From contig NC_079202.1 of the NCBI RefSeq assembly GCF_026745355.1, forward strand, positions 53,610,709 through 53,674,708: 64,000 bases of DNA, read 5' to 3'. The translations under genes were made by a program, and so were the position numbers. The notes under the pieces are model-generated. The model did no database searches. It saw only the letters and a list, made by a program, of their open reading frames with translations, and had not been told where the DNA came from. This document shows, piece after piece, positions 1 to 12,887 of the stretch; positions within the stretch are counted from its first letter, which is position 1; the number at the start of each line of letters is the position of its first letter. The DNA is from Beta vulgaris subsp. vulgaris. Lineage: Eukaryota; Streptophyta; Magnoliopsida; Caryophyllales; Amaranthaceae.

Positions 1-2459
1 TTCCCACCAAGTTTGCCAAAGAAACAATTTTATTTTAGGATGACCTGGAGCATTCCAAATGATGCTCCAGTCTGATGTGGTAGTGTTTAACGAGTGCAAA
101 GAGTTTTTGTTTTGTATGAAATTAGCAGCTGCTTTATTGTCAAACTTTCCATCTTTTGTCCAGCTAGAATAGAGGAAGTCTGGTTCATCATTTAAATGGA
201 AAGAGAGGATCTTGTTTTTTTCTTCTATGGGAAGGTCATGGGTTAGAGAGTTATACTGAAACAGCCCATTAGAAGCACATTGAGCTAGTGATTTTCCATC
301 TTCCCCTTCTTGCAGGGGGCCATAAATCTTACTACGCAGGGCATAAGTGCCAACCCAATTATCATTCCAAAAATTAATGTTTTCTCCCGTCCCCGGGTTC
401 CAGATAAGACTTTCCTTGTAAGTTTCCCACCCCTTTCCTATGTTTTTCCAGATAAAGGACCCTTTTTTAAAAGAGAGTGGCTCTCCATTTGATTTTATAT
501 ATTTTTCATGCATAAACTTTGCAGCCCAATTTTTTTGGTTATCCAAATTCCAGCATTGCTTCACTAGGCCTAATGTATTTAAGTTTTCGCTGGTCCTAAA
601 ACCTAGTCCACCCAAACTTTTTGGCTTGCAGATTTTTTCCCAAGAAATCCAATTTATGCCTTTAGTACTCGAGTCCCACAGGAAATTTGCAGATATGCTA
701 TCCATTTTTTTCAGCAAAGAATTGGGGAATTGGATGCCCTGCATGAAGTACCTAGGTATAGCTTGAAGGGTTGAAGAGATAAGGATACTTCTCCCTGCTT
801 TAGAAAGATATTTTGTTTTCCAAAGTGCAAGTTTATTAGACATTTTGTTCACTATGTTTTGGAGGTGGAGTTTGGTAGGTCTTTTACTCGAAAGTGGGAA
901 TCCTAGATAAACACCTAAGTCTTGAGCAGCAAGTACATTTAGCTCTTGCTCAAAGTCATCTATCATATCTTTGTGGGTGTTGGGGGAGAAGACAATTTTG
1001 CTTTTGGCATTGTTCATTTTTTGGCCTGAGATTTTAAAGAAATTGGTGAGGGTTGAGGTCACCGCATCAAGGGTTTGCGCAGAGGCTTCTCCAAACAGAA
1101 TGAGGTCATCAGCAAACATAAGATGTGATATTTCAGTGCTCCCCCCTCTCACTTTAAAAGGTTTCCATTCTTTATTTCCACAACTTTCATGGATTGACCT
1201 CGACAACATTTCCATACACAGAATGAAGATGTATGGGGAAAGAGGATCCCCCTGTCTAATCCCCCTCGAAGGTTTAAATTCCTCAGATGGGTGACCATTG
1301 AGGAGAATTGAAGTCGAAGTTGTGGAAATACACTCCATGCAAAGGTTGGTTGTTTTTTCATCAAAACCCATGTAAATTAGGCTTTTCCTTATAAAATCCC
1401 ATTCAAGCCTATCGTAAGCCTTCTCAAGGTCAATTTTCATTGCGAAGAGGCCTTTCTTTCCTTTTTTCTTACTCATCGAGTGAAGGATTTCAGAAGCAAT
1501 AATAAAATTAACATCCGTGCCCCTTCCCGCGATGAAACTGTTTTGGTTTGGGGAAACTATTTTTGATAAAATGGGTCTCATTCTTTTAACTAAGATCTGT
1601 ACAGGGTGATTTTTTCCGGGTTGTCTATCTTAGGGATCAGAGACACTAATGTTTTATTAATGTTTTCAGGGATTTTTCCTGACCGGAAGGAATCTTGGGT
1701 TGAGGCAATACAATCTTCTTTGATTGTCTCCCAAAAATTTTGAAAAAAGATAGCGTGTAGGCCGTCTCTCCCTGGAGCCTTAATGCTTCCTATGCTAAAG
1801 AGTGCTTCTTTTACTTCCTCAGCGGAGGGGGTGCTAGCGCATGAGTACAAAGGGTCCATTTCTGATTGTAGGGGCCAATTTGAGAAGTCAGAATGAGATT
1901 TCTCCGTGGTGAAGAGATCCATGAAGAAATTGGTGATATGCTCCTCAATTTCCTTATTATCCCAAATTTCCCTCCCACACTCCGTTTTGATAAATTCAAT
2001 TTTGTTCCTCTTCCTACGAATAGTCGTTGAGGTGTGAAAGAAATTTGTGTTTCTATCCCCATCCATGATCCAATTTGATCTAGCTCTAATGTTCCAAAAG
2101 TCCTCTTCCTGATCTAAGATTAAGTTCAAATCTTTCGTAAGGGTTTCTTCTAGATCAAGGAGATGAACTTTGTTGGGATCAAGGTCAATGGCTTTTTGGA
2201 TACCTTTAATTCTAGCAAGTAGCAATTTTTTCTTTTTAAAAACATTTCCGAAAGTCTCTTTTGCCCAATTTTCCATTAAAACTGTCACATTCGAAATTTT
2301 TTCATGGAAGCCCGAGTTGTCCAAAGCCCAATTCTGGTTTATCAAGGTTTCAAATTCCGGTTCAAGCATCCACATGGTTTCGAATTTGAAGGTTTTTTTG
2401 TGTTTTTTGTGGTTTGTGAGGTTTATATATACTACAATTTCGTTGTTAATAAGGTGATG
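1..2459 (-). pseudogene. LINE ORF2 fragment: linker plus reverse transcriptase, one internal break
   Basis: Part of the ORF2 polyprotein that copies LINE RNA into DNA at a nicked target. The upstream part (1590-2375) is open and includes the conserved FKFETMW turn (near 2365-2390), FFHTSTTIRRKRN and APGRDG. It ends at a stop at 1590-1592. A different frame, open from about 1596 to position 1, carries the reverse transcriptase core: DLEKAYDRLEWDF at 1381-1440, RQGDPLSP near 1240, and FADDL at 1102-1119, including the two catalytic aspartates. The expected DYRPISLCN stretch between the two parts is missing, so a small deletion probably caused the frame change. The catalytic region looks intact, but this copy cannot make full-length ORF2. 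Motifs are seen in translation; the family assignment follows from them. Confidence 0.85.
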
Positions 2460-2480
2460 TGTTCCTATCTTAATTATACT
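1..2480 (-). mobile_element. L1-type LINE, 5'-truncated, runs off the left edge
   Basis: A non-LTR retrotransposon of the plant L1 type read from right to left. Its second ORF covers almost the whole stretch, from the linker behind the endonuclease through the reverse transcriptase. Coding similarity fades near 2460-2480, so the 5' end is truncated or degraded there; the 3' end lies beyond position 1. No target-site duplication can be checked because one end is missing. Confidence 0.85.
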
Positions 2481-2797
2481 TGTTTGAAGAAAAAAAGGTT
2501 TGACACCCTAAATTTTAGGGTTAATATATATATAGGGGCCAACAAGGGCTCCCCAAGTTCAATTAACAACTACAGTATATGAGCTGTAATAAATTCAAAT
2601 GTGTTAGCTTAAGGCTAATGATAGGTACTTGAGATAAGCTAAGTAAGGACTAATAATTTTGGATAAGATTAGCTAAGTTAAGGTAAGTGAAATTTATAGG
2701 TGTTGAAAAGAACAAAACCTAAGGATATGAGTTTTTAAAACTTATCTAAAACTACTTAGTCCTTATTTTTTTTAATCAACTTAAACGAGTTGAACCA
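2481..2797. other. AT-rich spacer, nothing recognised
   Basis: AT-rich DNA between the LINE and the first TTCAG element. I see no coding signal, repeat or RNA gene in it. Confidence 0.5.
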
Positions 2798-3684
2798 AGG
2801 GCCTGTTCTCCCCCCTTATTTTCAGTTCAGTTCAGTTTAGCTCCAATCAGTTCAACTCCAATCAGTTTAGCTCCAATCAGTTCAGTTCAGCTCCATTCTT
2901 TTATAACCATTTTGTTAAATATATTATTATGTTGGTATAATTTATTTTACTAAATACTCTTATTATTATTATTACTATTATTATTTATTTTTATATCATT
3001 ACTATTAAGTATTATTATTATCATTGTTGTTGTTGTTTCCATATACTATTTTGTTTATTATAGGTTTACTCATTATTATTACTGTTATTATTAGGATGAA
3101 CATACATGGTTTAGGTTAAAGCACAAATAAAACCACGTTTTTTAGCCCATAAACCAATCAAATCGCTTCAAGACGGTTTATGATGTAATTTTCGCGGTCC
3201 AACCCAATCATTATTTTTATTACTAAATATTATTATATTATTCAATTATTAAAATAGTAATATTAATTTACTTCTTAGATATTATTGTTATTATACATCA
3301 TCATCAAGTATTAATATATTAATACAAATAATATAAAATAATTATTATTAATTATCATTATTATCATTAATTATTATTATTATTATTATTAACTTATGAT
3401 TATCAATATTATTTATTTATAACTATCATTTAAAAATATCCAAAATACTATTATTATTATTATTATTATTATTCATTATTATTACTTATCATTATAATTA
3501 TTATTTAATATTCATATTTTTATTGTTTAAATATTATTTATATACATTCAATTTAATTCAATTCAGTTCAGTTCAGTTCAGTTCAGTTCAGCTTCAATCA
3601 ATTCGGTTCAGCTTCAATCAATTCAGTTCAGCTCCAATCAGTTCAGTTGAGTTCAGCTGTTTTATGTCGAAGAGAACATGCTCT
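2798..3684. mobile_element. TTCAG-repeat element with short terminal inverted repeats, long copy
   Basis: The left end reads agggcctgttctccc (2798-2812). The right end gaagagaacatgctct (3669-3684) is its imperfect inverse. Just inside both ends lie TTCAG pentanucleotide runs in the same orientation (about 2820-2900 and 3540-3655), and the middle is ATT-rich. A second, shorter copy with the same ends sits at 4977-5187, which supports a mobile unit. Element class is unknown, no convincing target duplication was found, and no protein is encoded. Confidence 0.55.
2930..3510. repeat. ATT trinucleotide-rich tract
   Basis: Long, imperfect runs of ATT/TTA trinucleotides with short interruptions, forming the core of the long TTCAG element. 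It looks like ordinary microsatellite expansion inside that element. Confidence 0.7.
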
Positions 3685-4376
3685 AAAGACTTATTTAACT
3701 ATTATTAAATTGTAGCAAAGAAAAAACTCAAAATATTGCCTGGACCAAAATATTAGTAAGTGGAATTAAAAGTTGTGTGCTCCTTTGTGGGGGGAAGCTC
3801 GGAGGCCGGAGGGGACGAGGGTTCATGAAACATTAACATTGCCTCATGGATGCATGTTGGTTTTCGGGGGCCCAAATTACAAAAAGGAGGTTTGTTAATT
3901 GTTAGTAGGGAAACTCATTAAAAACATAGGGATCCAATTCCAATACTAAGCTGAATGACTGAATAATGACTGAAAGCAACTAGCTAGCTCAAATTTAATA
4001 TCGCTTGGATCCAAGAATTGACGCGTTATTCGTCATAATTCTTAATCTTTACGAACATTTCTCATGCATTATAGTTAAGTACGAACAAAGCTCAAGTGCA
4101 TCTTGTCTTTCATTTTCTTGGGTTTCTCAACTCTTTTTTAAAGATCAATTTCTGAGTCTTTCTTCCTTATGTCAATGAGGCCCTATTCTTTCCCACCGAA
4201 AGTTAAATGATTTGGTTTTACATCATTATCATAATTCATATGCAAGTATTATAATTCATATGCAAGTATTATTTTTCCTTAAATCAACATGATTTTTTTG
4301 GTTAATTAGATTATTTAGCACATAATTCAATATAGGTTTTTGAGAAGTGATATAGTGCATTTAACTAAGAGTTAAT
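3685..4376. other. Spacer, nothing recognised except a 20-bp tandem duplication
   Basis: No gene or element recognised. A perfect 20-bp unit (ataattcatatgcaagtatt) is present twice in tandem at 4231-4250 and 4251-4270. Confidence 0.5.
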
Positions 4377-4739
4377 CTTGGGTGGACCTGGTCCACACTA
4401 ATATTATTGTGGACCAAAGCCACCACATATGAGTTTTGTCACATGGTAACCTTTTAAAATTTTAATTACACTAATATATTATTATCTAATATAGTGACAG
4501 TTTTTTTTTTTTTTTATATATAACTACCCCTTCTTACATTAGTTTATCGTGATTAAAATTTAATTTTATAACATACTAACATTTTTTTCTAACATAGTCA
4601 CCATTTAGAATCTTTGTATACCAACTCATCTTTTATATATATATATATTTTTGACATAGTGACCCTTTTTTCATAAATCACATATAATAGCATTAGGTCC
4701 ATAGTCCATATTAATTACGACGGACCAGGTTCATATAAG
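4377..4739. mobile_element. Putative MITE with GGACC-type terminal inverted repeats
   Basis: The left end cttgggtggacctggtcc (4377-4394) matches the inverse of the right end (ggaccaggttcatataag, 4722-4739), and similarity continues about 25 bp inward. Total length is about 363 bp with an AT-rich centre and no ORF. Superfamily and target duplication are unclear. Confidence 0.5.
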
Positions 4740-4976
4740 TTTTTTTACTTTAATTAGAAGATGATAAATTAGTATTTTATTTGAGGGAATCGATATATGC
4801 ATCCCTTAGGGTTGTATATAAGAAGCTAAAAATAACAATATTAAGCAATAAATTAATAAGCATTTCATAAATTAATAATAAAATAATACTATTATAGAAA
4901 ATATATTTAATGCATATAGACAAATAATGCAACTCTAAGAACTGTATATATCAAAACCCTCTAATACGAGGGTTTA

Positions 4977-5187
4977 AGGGTCTGTTCTCCCCATCTTATT
5001 TTCAGTTCAGTTCAGTTCAGATCAGTTCAGTTTAGATCAGTTCAGATCAGTTCAGTTCAGTTCAGCTCTTGACAATACTTTTACTCTCACATATCACTAT
5101 TCATTTCATTTCATTTCAGTTCAATTCAGTCCAGTTCAATTCAGTTCAGTTCAGTTCAACTGTTTTTTGCCGAAGAGAACAAGCCCT
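4977..5187. mobile_element. TTCAG-repeat element, short copy
   Basis: The ends agggtctgttctcccc (4977-4992) and gaagagaacaagccct (5172-5187) are imperfect inverses and match those of the 2798-3684 element. The interior is almost wholly TTCAG and TTCAT pentanucleotides. The AT-rich middle of the long copy is absent. Confidence 0.55.
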
Positions 5188-5220
5188 AAATGGGACAATA
5201 TCTCGAACTAATCAACTCAA

Positions 5221-5229
5221 CTAACCCAA

Positions 5230-5268
<39 letters not shown>

Positions 5269-6820
5269 ACAAAGGGTAAAACATACAGAGAAATAAGGTT
5301 AGCTTTTCCTTGCCTGAGTGGCAAGCTTATGAGCTAACTGAACCTCTTCTCTACTTACCTTAGTACAGGAAATGAAGATATAACTATTTGCTATTCTTTT
5401 GATGTCCTTGATAATATTCTCGATGTTTTTGTTGTTAGGGGAATTTCCCTTTAATGCTCTAATTACCTCTATATTATCCGTCTTGATAATCAGACTAGGG
5501 CTTCGCCACTCCATATCCGAAAGAGCTTTCAAGATAGCATATGCTTCTGCTTGTTCTGCTGAGTTTGCGAAAATCTTGACCGCAGCTTCCTCTTTTGGGT
5601 CATTGTTTACATTCTTCCATGCCACCGCTGCTTGCCAATGGTTCAAACTCGCATTGTTCTTCCAAGCACCATCGACGACCAGAGTTTGGATATTTGAAAT
5701 ATTTCTGTCTCCTATTGTCCATTCTTGACTTTGCTTGTTTCTGGATTCTGCGTGGTTTCCTTGAACTGAGTTGGCTAGACGTCGAGTCTGCCTCTCCCTC
5801 GTGGTGTGCCACCTGACGGAGTGATCTTTTTTAATCATCATAATTCGATCGGGATTTGGAAGGACCCCTCTGAAAATGACTTCGTTTCGATGAACCCAAA
5901 TTGCCCATAGCGTTGCTATGAATTCTGCTTCCGAATTTAGGCCGTCTTCTTTCCTCCTTTTCTTGAAAAGATTAAGAAAGTTTTTAATCCACTCCTGGAT
6001 TTGCAGATGATTCCCGTTACCCGCCACAATACCAAGGGACCCCTTCCAAATTCTTTGAGCAATCTGGCAATCCCGCAGCATGTGAGATAGGGAATCGCTC
6101 TTTGAGTTGCAAAGACAACAGATTGGGTTGATCCCGGAAATTTTCCTTTTGATGAGGTTATCCGCCGTTGGGAGCGCGTTGTTAAAAATTTTCCATAAGA
6201 AGTGCTTCCATTTCGGGAAATAATCCGCCTTCCAGAATTCTTTCCAGAAGGTTGAATCATTCAGCTGTTGATGATGTTCTCCGCTAAGGAACCAATACCC
6301 TGATTTTACTGAATAAGCCCCCGATTTTGTATGACTCCAAGTTATTTCGTCTTCTGTGTCAGCTTTAGGAATATGAGTAGCGAATATCTCTCTTGCATCC
6401 TCCTTCGAGAATTGATTCCAAACGGCCGATGGTTTCCATGACTTGTTTTGATCAATCAGATCTGATGCCCAAATAGGAGCAATACTTGTACCCGATCTAG
6501 TCACATCTTTGGGAACAAGGAGCTTTGTCGGGTGCCATTTATCAGTTGCTAGTCTAATAGAATTCCCATTCCCGATTTTTTTGTATAAGCCATCTTTACA
6601 GCTCTTGGAGGCACTTAGAAGACTTCTGAAAGCATAGGAGCAAGTTTTTGGCTCCTCGTTATCAATGGCCAGTTGGATGGGGTCCTTCTTGTATTTGGCT
6701 ACGTATAGTTGATGGATTAGGGAGTCCTTGCTCTTGTGGATGCGCCAGGCTTGGTTGAACAAATGGGCTTTGTTTGCGTGAGTGATGTTTCTGAAACTAA
6801 GACCACCTAACCCAACAATT
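5221..6820 (-). mobile_element. 5'-truncated L1-type LINE with 14-bp target-site duplication and poly(A) tail
   Basis: A textbook truncated LINE insertion. A T-run at about 5232-5266 is the poly(A) tail of a minus-strand copy. The direct repeat ctaacccaacaatt flanks it at 5221-5234 and 6807-6820; the last t residues on the left merge with the tail. The element body is about 5235-6806. Coding sequence starts abruptly inside the ORF at 6806, as expected from incomplete reverse transcription. Confidence 0.9.
5299..6806 (-). pseudogene. LINE ORF2 C-terminus: zf-RVT and RNase H domains
   Basis: The distal end of an L1 ORF2, open without a break to its stop at 5299. Taking Met at 6762 as residue 1 (487 residues), residues about 150-240 form the zinc-binding zf-RVT region with CCLC near 215 and the H/C pair at SHMLRDC. 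Residues about 360-485 form an RNase H domain with D364 in VVDGAWK, the acidic SAEQAEAY and D429 in KTDNIE. The frame continues upstream of that Met to 6806 (GLSFRN), which shows truncation rather than a true start. Reverse transcriptase and endonuclease are absent, so it cannot move itself. Confidence 0.85.
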
Positions 6821-9450
<2,630 letters not shown>

Positions 9451-9458
9451 AGTACATA

Positions 9459-9686
9459 TTAGAGTTGATCATTTTGACCCGGCCTGTTTTTTGAACAGAA
9501 TTTTTTGGCCCGTGATTAGGGCCCGGCCCAGCCCAATTTTTTTTTTGTTGCTTCGGGCGGGATTTGGACAAGACAAAAATGACTTTTTTGGCCTGGAATA
9601 GCGGGCTTTGGGCAAAAAATTTTAGGCCGGCCCAACCCGACCAATAGGTAATTTTTTCAGGCGCAGTCCAGCTCATGATCACCTCT
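9459..9686. mobile_element. hAT-type MITE, GGCCCGG family, copy A
   Basis: The ends agagttgatc (9461-9470) and gatcacctct (9677-9686) are near-perfect inverses. The flanks agtacata (9451-9458) and agtatata (9687-9694) agree in 7 of 8 bases, giving an 8-bp target duplication typical of hAT elements. The interior is rich in GGCCCGG motifs and non-coding. Copies B (26428) and C (27331) share ends and composition. Confidence 0.7.
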
Positions 9687-9694
9687 AGTATATA

Positions 9695-10440
9695 CCAAGG
9701 ATGTCTTAACATGAAAAAAAAACTCTACACTCCTCAAGAATTCAACACTTAATATTGCATCAGAAAACATTAACAAAGAAATGAAGAGACAAACGCACAT
9801 TACATCAGAAAACAATTATCAGCTTGCATAAACTATAAAAATCAGAAATAAAAGATGTGAAGTTTTCCTCTTTTTCATCACCGTTCCAATCTGATAACTG
9901 TCGCCAGTTACTGTTTGCTGATGAAGCAACAACGACGAGTGATCACCAAGATCTGTAGGCAACCAACGCCTCTCGCTCCTCGAGATTTGATGCCGATGAG
10001 CATATTTCAGGCAGTAGATCGAGTGGATTTTTTTTCAAAAAAACAAAAGAGTAATAAATAGATTTAGATGTACACATAATTTTTTTGTTTGATTAGGAGA
10101 TATACACAGATCTGAAAACAAAACAAAAGTACAAAACTAATAAAGAAAATAAAAAAATAAAGAAAAAAGTGAAAAGAACAAAACAGATCTTGGTGAGACA
10201 AACGGCGGGGCGTGAGGGAGGTGCGAACGCTGACGTTGGTGAGACGAACGACGACCGCAAACGACTTGGTGCGGAGAGGTGCGAACAACTTGGTTTGAAG
10301 AAGACGACTTGGTACAACGATTTGTTGTTCGTTGATGATGCCAACGAGGTGAGAGGAGAGAGAGGGGGAGATAAAACGGCTGAGAGAGTGAGATGAGTAG
10401 AAGGTGAGAGAACCCTAATTGCCACTTGGCGTACGTGTTT
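9695..10440. other. Spacer, possibly interior of the CACTA-like element
   Basis: No protein recognised. The part from about 10320 to 10400 is GA-rich. It lies directly left of the CACTA-like subterminal repeats and may belong to that element, but no left terminus was found. Confidence 0.35.
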
Positions 10441-10697
10441 TATTAAATTCTAAAGTCTATTGCTGCGGCTTTTTGTAAGAATCGCATCAATAGATAAAAT
10501 ATTATTAAAAAATATATTTTAATCTATTGATGCGGTTTTGGCCACAAACCGCAGCAATAGAAGTATAGAACCGGTCAAACATTTAATCAAATTTGAAAAT
10601 TTTTTCACTGAAATCTATTGCTGCGGTTTTGGCTGAGAACTGCAACAATAGGTGTATTTTATATTTTACTTTTTCTTTTGACGTGGTTTATTGCTGC
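10441..10697. mobile_element. CACTA-like right-end region, part 1
   Basis: Repeated 12-15-bp motifs of the form ctattgctgcggttt and their inverses (aaaccgcagcaatag), typical of CACTA subterminal repeats. The stretch is cut at 10697 by the Tat retrotransposon and resumes at 21868. The left terminus was not located. Confidence 0.5.
10693..10697. repeat. Target-site duplication of the Tat element, left copy
   Basis: GCTGC directly before the left LTR, repeated at 21868-21872 directly after the right LTR. Confidence 0.9.
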
Positions 10698-11102
10698 TGT
10701 TTCTGTCTAGAAATTAAGGTTAATGGTCTGTGCTGAACAAGTCCCTAAGTCCGAGCTAGGCTGGTTATCAGTTCACCGGAAACCTGCAAAACACAGACAA
10801 ACTACCCCGGGGGTTGTTCCGGGATCGCCCCTCCGACGCTCAAGTCAGTTGATGAATGAGGTAGAGAGAGAGTCTAGAGTGAGAAGCTCAAGTTAGTTAG
10901 GTGAGTATTCAATACCTTTGCATTGATGGGACAAGAGGTATTTATAGTGGTGAGAATTTCCATAAAGTGGTGTGCTGGACAAGACAGCTCACTTGGGGAT
11001 TGGTGATACCTTTTCATTGGATGATTCTGGTGGGACCCACGATCCTTAGGTGGCGGTGCCACGCGGCATGATTTCCTTGGAGGAATTTAATGGGCCCAAA
11101 CA
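10698..11102 (-). repeat. 3' LTR of the Tat element
   Basis: A 405-bp direct repeat beginning TG and ending CA on the plus strand. It matches the LTR at 21463-21867 except for about two substitutions (gagctaggc/gagctgggc and ggaggaatt/ggagggatt). A TATAAA box for minus-strand transcription lies at 10941-10946. Confidence 0.95.
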
Positions 11103-11207
11103 TTTAGCCCCACGCCGGGAAGGGGCAGAAGGGCCGTCCGACCGGGTGAAGCCCCTTGGTGGCGTAGAATTCCCTCATCTGACCAACCTTAGTAGTAGAA
11201 AAAGCCA

Positions 11208-11580
11208 GAAGGAGACCAGGTCGGACATGTGCCGACCAGGTCTTTGATCCGCAGGTCCAATTAGACCGACCTCCGTGGAGGGAGATCAGAAGGAGACCAG
11301 GTCGGGAAGGCGCCGACCAGGTCCGTGACATTCGCCGGTGCAATTAGGCCGACCTCCATGAGGGGAGGTCAAAAGGAGACCAGGTCGGGAAGGCGCCGAC
11401 CGGGTCCGTGACATTCGCCGGTGCAATTAGGCCGACCTCCATGGAGGGAGATCAGAAGGAGACCAGGTCGGTAAGGCGCCGACCAGGTCCATGATATTAG
11501 CCGGTTCAATTAGGCCGACGTCCATTAAAGAGGGGGTCAGAAGGAGACCAGGTCGGGAAGGCGCCGACCAGGTCCTCTTA
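11208..11580. repeat. Tandem array of 81-85-bp units in the Tat 3' region
   Basis: About 4.5 copies of a unit that starts ggagaccaggtcgg, with copies at 11211, 11292, 11375, 11458 and 11543. Each unit holds gcgccgaccagg and ggccgacctcc. It lies between the 3' LTR and the opposite-strand gene. Confidence 0.85.
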
Positions 11581-12500
11581 GCCCCAAGTAGCTCGGACAA
11601 GGGTTAACAAGCCCTGGAGAGTCTGACCAGGTGCTCCCCAGCACTTAGCAAGATTGGCTAAGTGAAGGGAACGAGCAGAGACCTGGTCGGGCAAAGGGTG
11701 ATGGAGCCCCAACTTGACCGACCGGGTTCCGGATTGGAGGGTGTTGCTCGGACAGGGGCTAACAAGCCCTGGAGAGACCGACCAGGTGTTCCCTAGCACT
11801 TGGCGACATTCGCTAAGTGAAGGGAACAAGCAGAGACCGGGTCGGGCAAAGGGTGACGAAGCCCCAACTTGACCGACCGGGTTCCGAATTGGAGGGTGTT
11901 GCTCGGACAGGGGCTAACAAGCCCTGGAGAGACCGACCAGGTGTTCCCTAGCACTTGGCGACATTCGCTAAGTGAAGGGAACAAGCAGAGACCGGGTCGG
12001 GCAAAGGGTGACGAAGCCCCAACTTGACCGACCGGGTTCCGGATTGGAGGGTGCTGCTCGGACAGGGGCTAACAAGCCCTGGAGAGACCGACCAGGTGTT
12101 CCCTAGCACTTAGCAACATTGGCTAAGTGAAGGGAACAAGCAGAGACCTGGTAAGGGTGAGAAGCCCCAACTTGACCGACCGGGTTCCGGATTGGAGGGT
12201 GCTGCTCGGACAGGGGCTAACAAGCCCTGGAGAGACCGACCAGGTGTTCCCTAGCACTTAGCAACATGGGCTAAGTGAAGGGAACAAGCAGAGACCTGGT
12301 CGGCAAAGGGTGATGAAGCCCCAACTTGACCGACCGGGTTCCGGATTGGAGGGTGTTGCTCGGACAGGGGCTAACAAGCCCTGGAGAGACCGACCGGATG
12401 CTCCCTGGCACTTAGCAAACTTGGCTAAGTGAAGGGTGCGAGTAGAGACCTGGTCGGAAGGGGTGATGGGCCCCCAACTTGACCGACCGGGTGTTGAATT
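11578..12500. repeat. Tandem array of about 155-bp units in the Tat 3' region
   Basis: About six copies. The marker aacaagccctgg recurs at 11606, 11761, 11916, 12071, 12219 and 12373, spacing 155, 155, 155, 148 and 154. Units share gaccgaccagg and ttgaccgaccggg. It lies directly upstream of the promoter-like region of the opposite-strand gene. Confidence 0.9.
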
Positions 12501-12678
12501 GATGCTTGTAAAGCCCGAGAGGGTGGCTTTGAGCTGGAAGCCAGTGGCCTGCCACATGGCGCTTCTCAGCTGGGTAGTTGAGCTGGATGGGACTTTCTGG
12601 AAATTTTGACGTTTCATCTTCCATTGGCCATGTGGAGGCACCTGATAGGTTATGGAGAGACGCGTCCCGAGGCACGCC

Positions 12679-12687
12679 TATATATTT
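12679..12687 (+). promoter_or_regulatory. TATA-like box for the antisense gene
   Basis: TATATATTT about 200 bp upstream of the ATG at 12888, at a plausible distance for a core promoter with a leader. The leader could include a 5' UTR intron, since a CAG/GTACGC donor-like site lies near 12810. Inferred from position only. Confidence 0.4.
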
Positions 12688-12887
12688 GTACGGAGAGGAG
12701 AGAGAATTCATTTGTGCAAAATCTTCTAAAAAATTCTTCACTTTCTCTCTCTAAAAGCTCTCGCTTCTCTCTAAGTTTCTGCAATTTCTCCGGTTTCCGT
12801 CGTCCGACCAGGTACGCTCTTGCTTTTTTAGTTTTATTTCGCTTTTTCTTTTCAATAACCTCGGCCGACTCCCTTGTCAATACAATA

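Noticed and set aside
10093..10425. Minus-strand 110-codon ORF with serine- and hydrophobic-rich sequence
   Set aside because: Low complexity, starts inside repeat-flanking DNA and has no recognisable domain; probably chance.
11208..12500. CRISPR-like array
   Set aside because: The units are contiguous tandem repeats without unique spacers, inside a plant retrotransposon.
11578..12641. Several minus-strand ORFs in the Tat tandem arrays
   Set aside because: They merely repeat the tandem units, begin at repeat copies and lack any domain.
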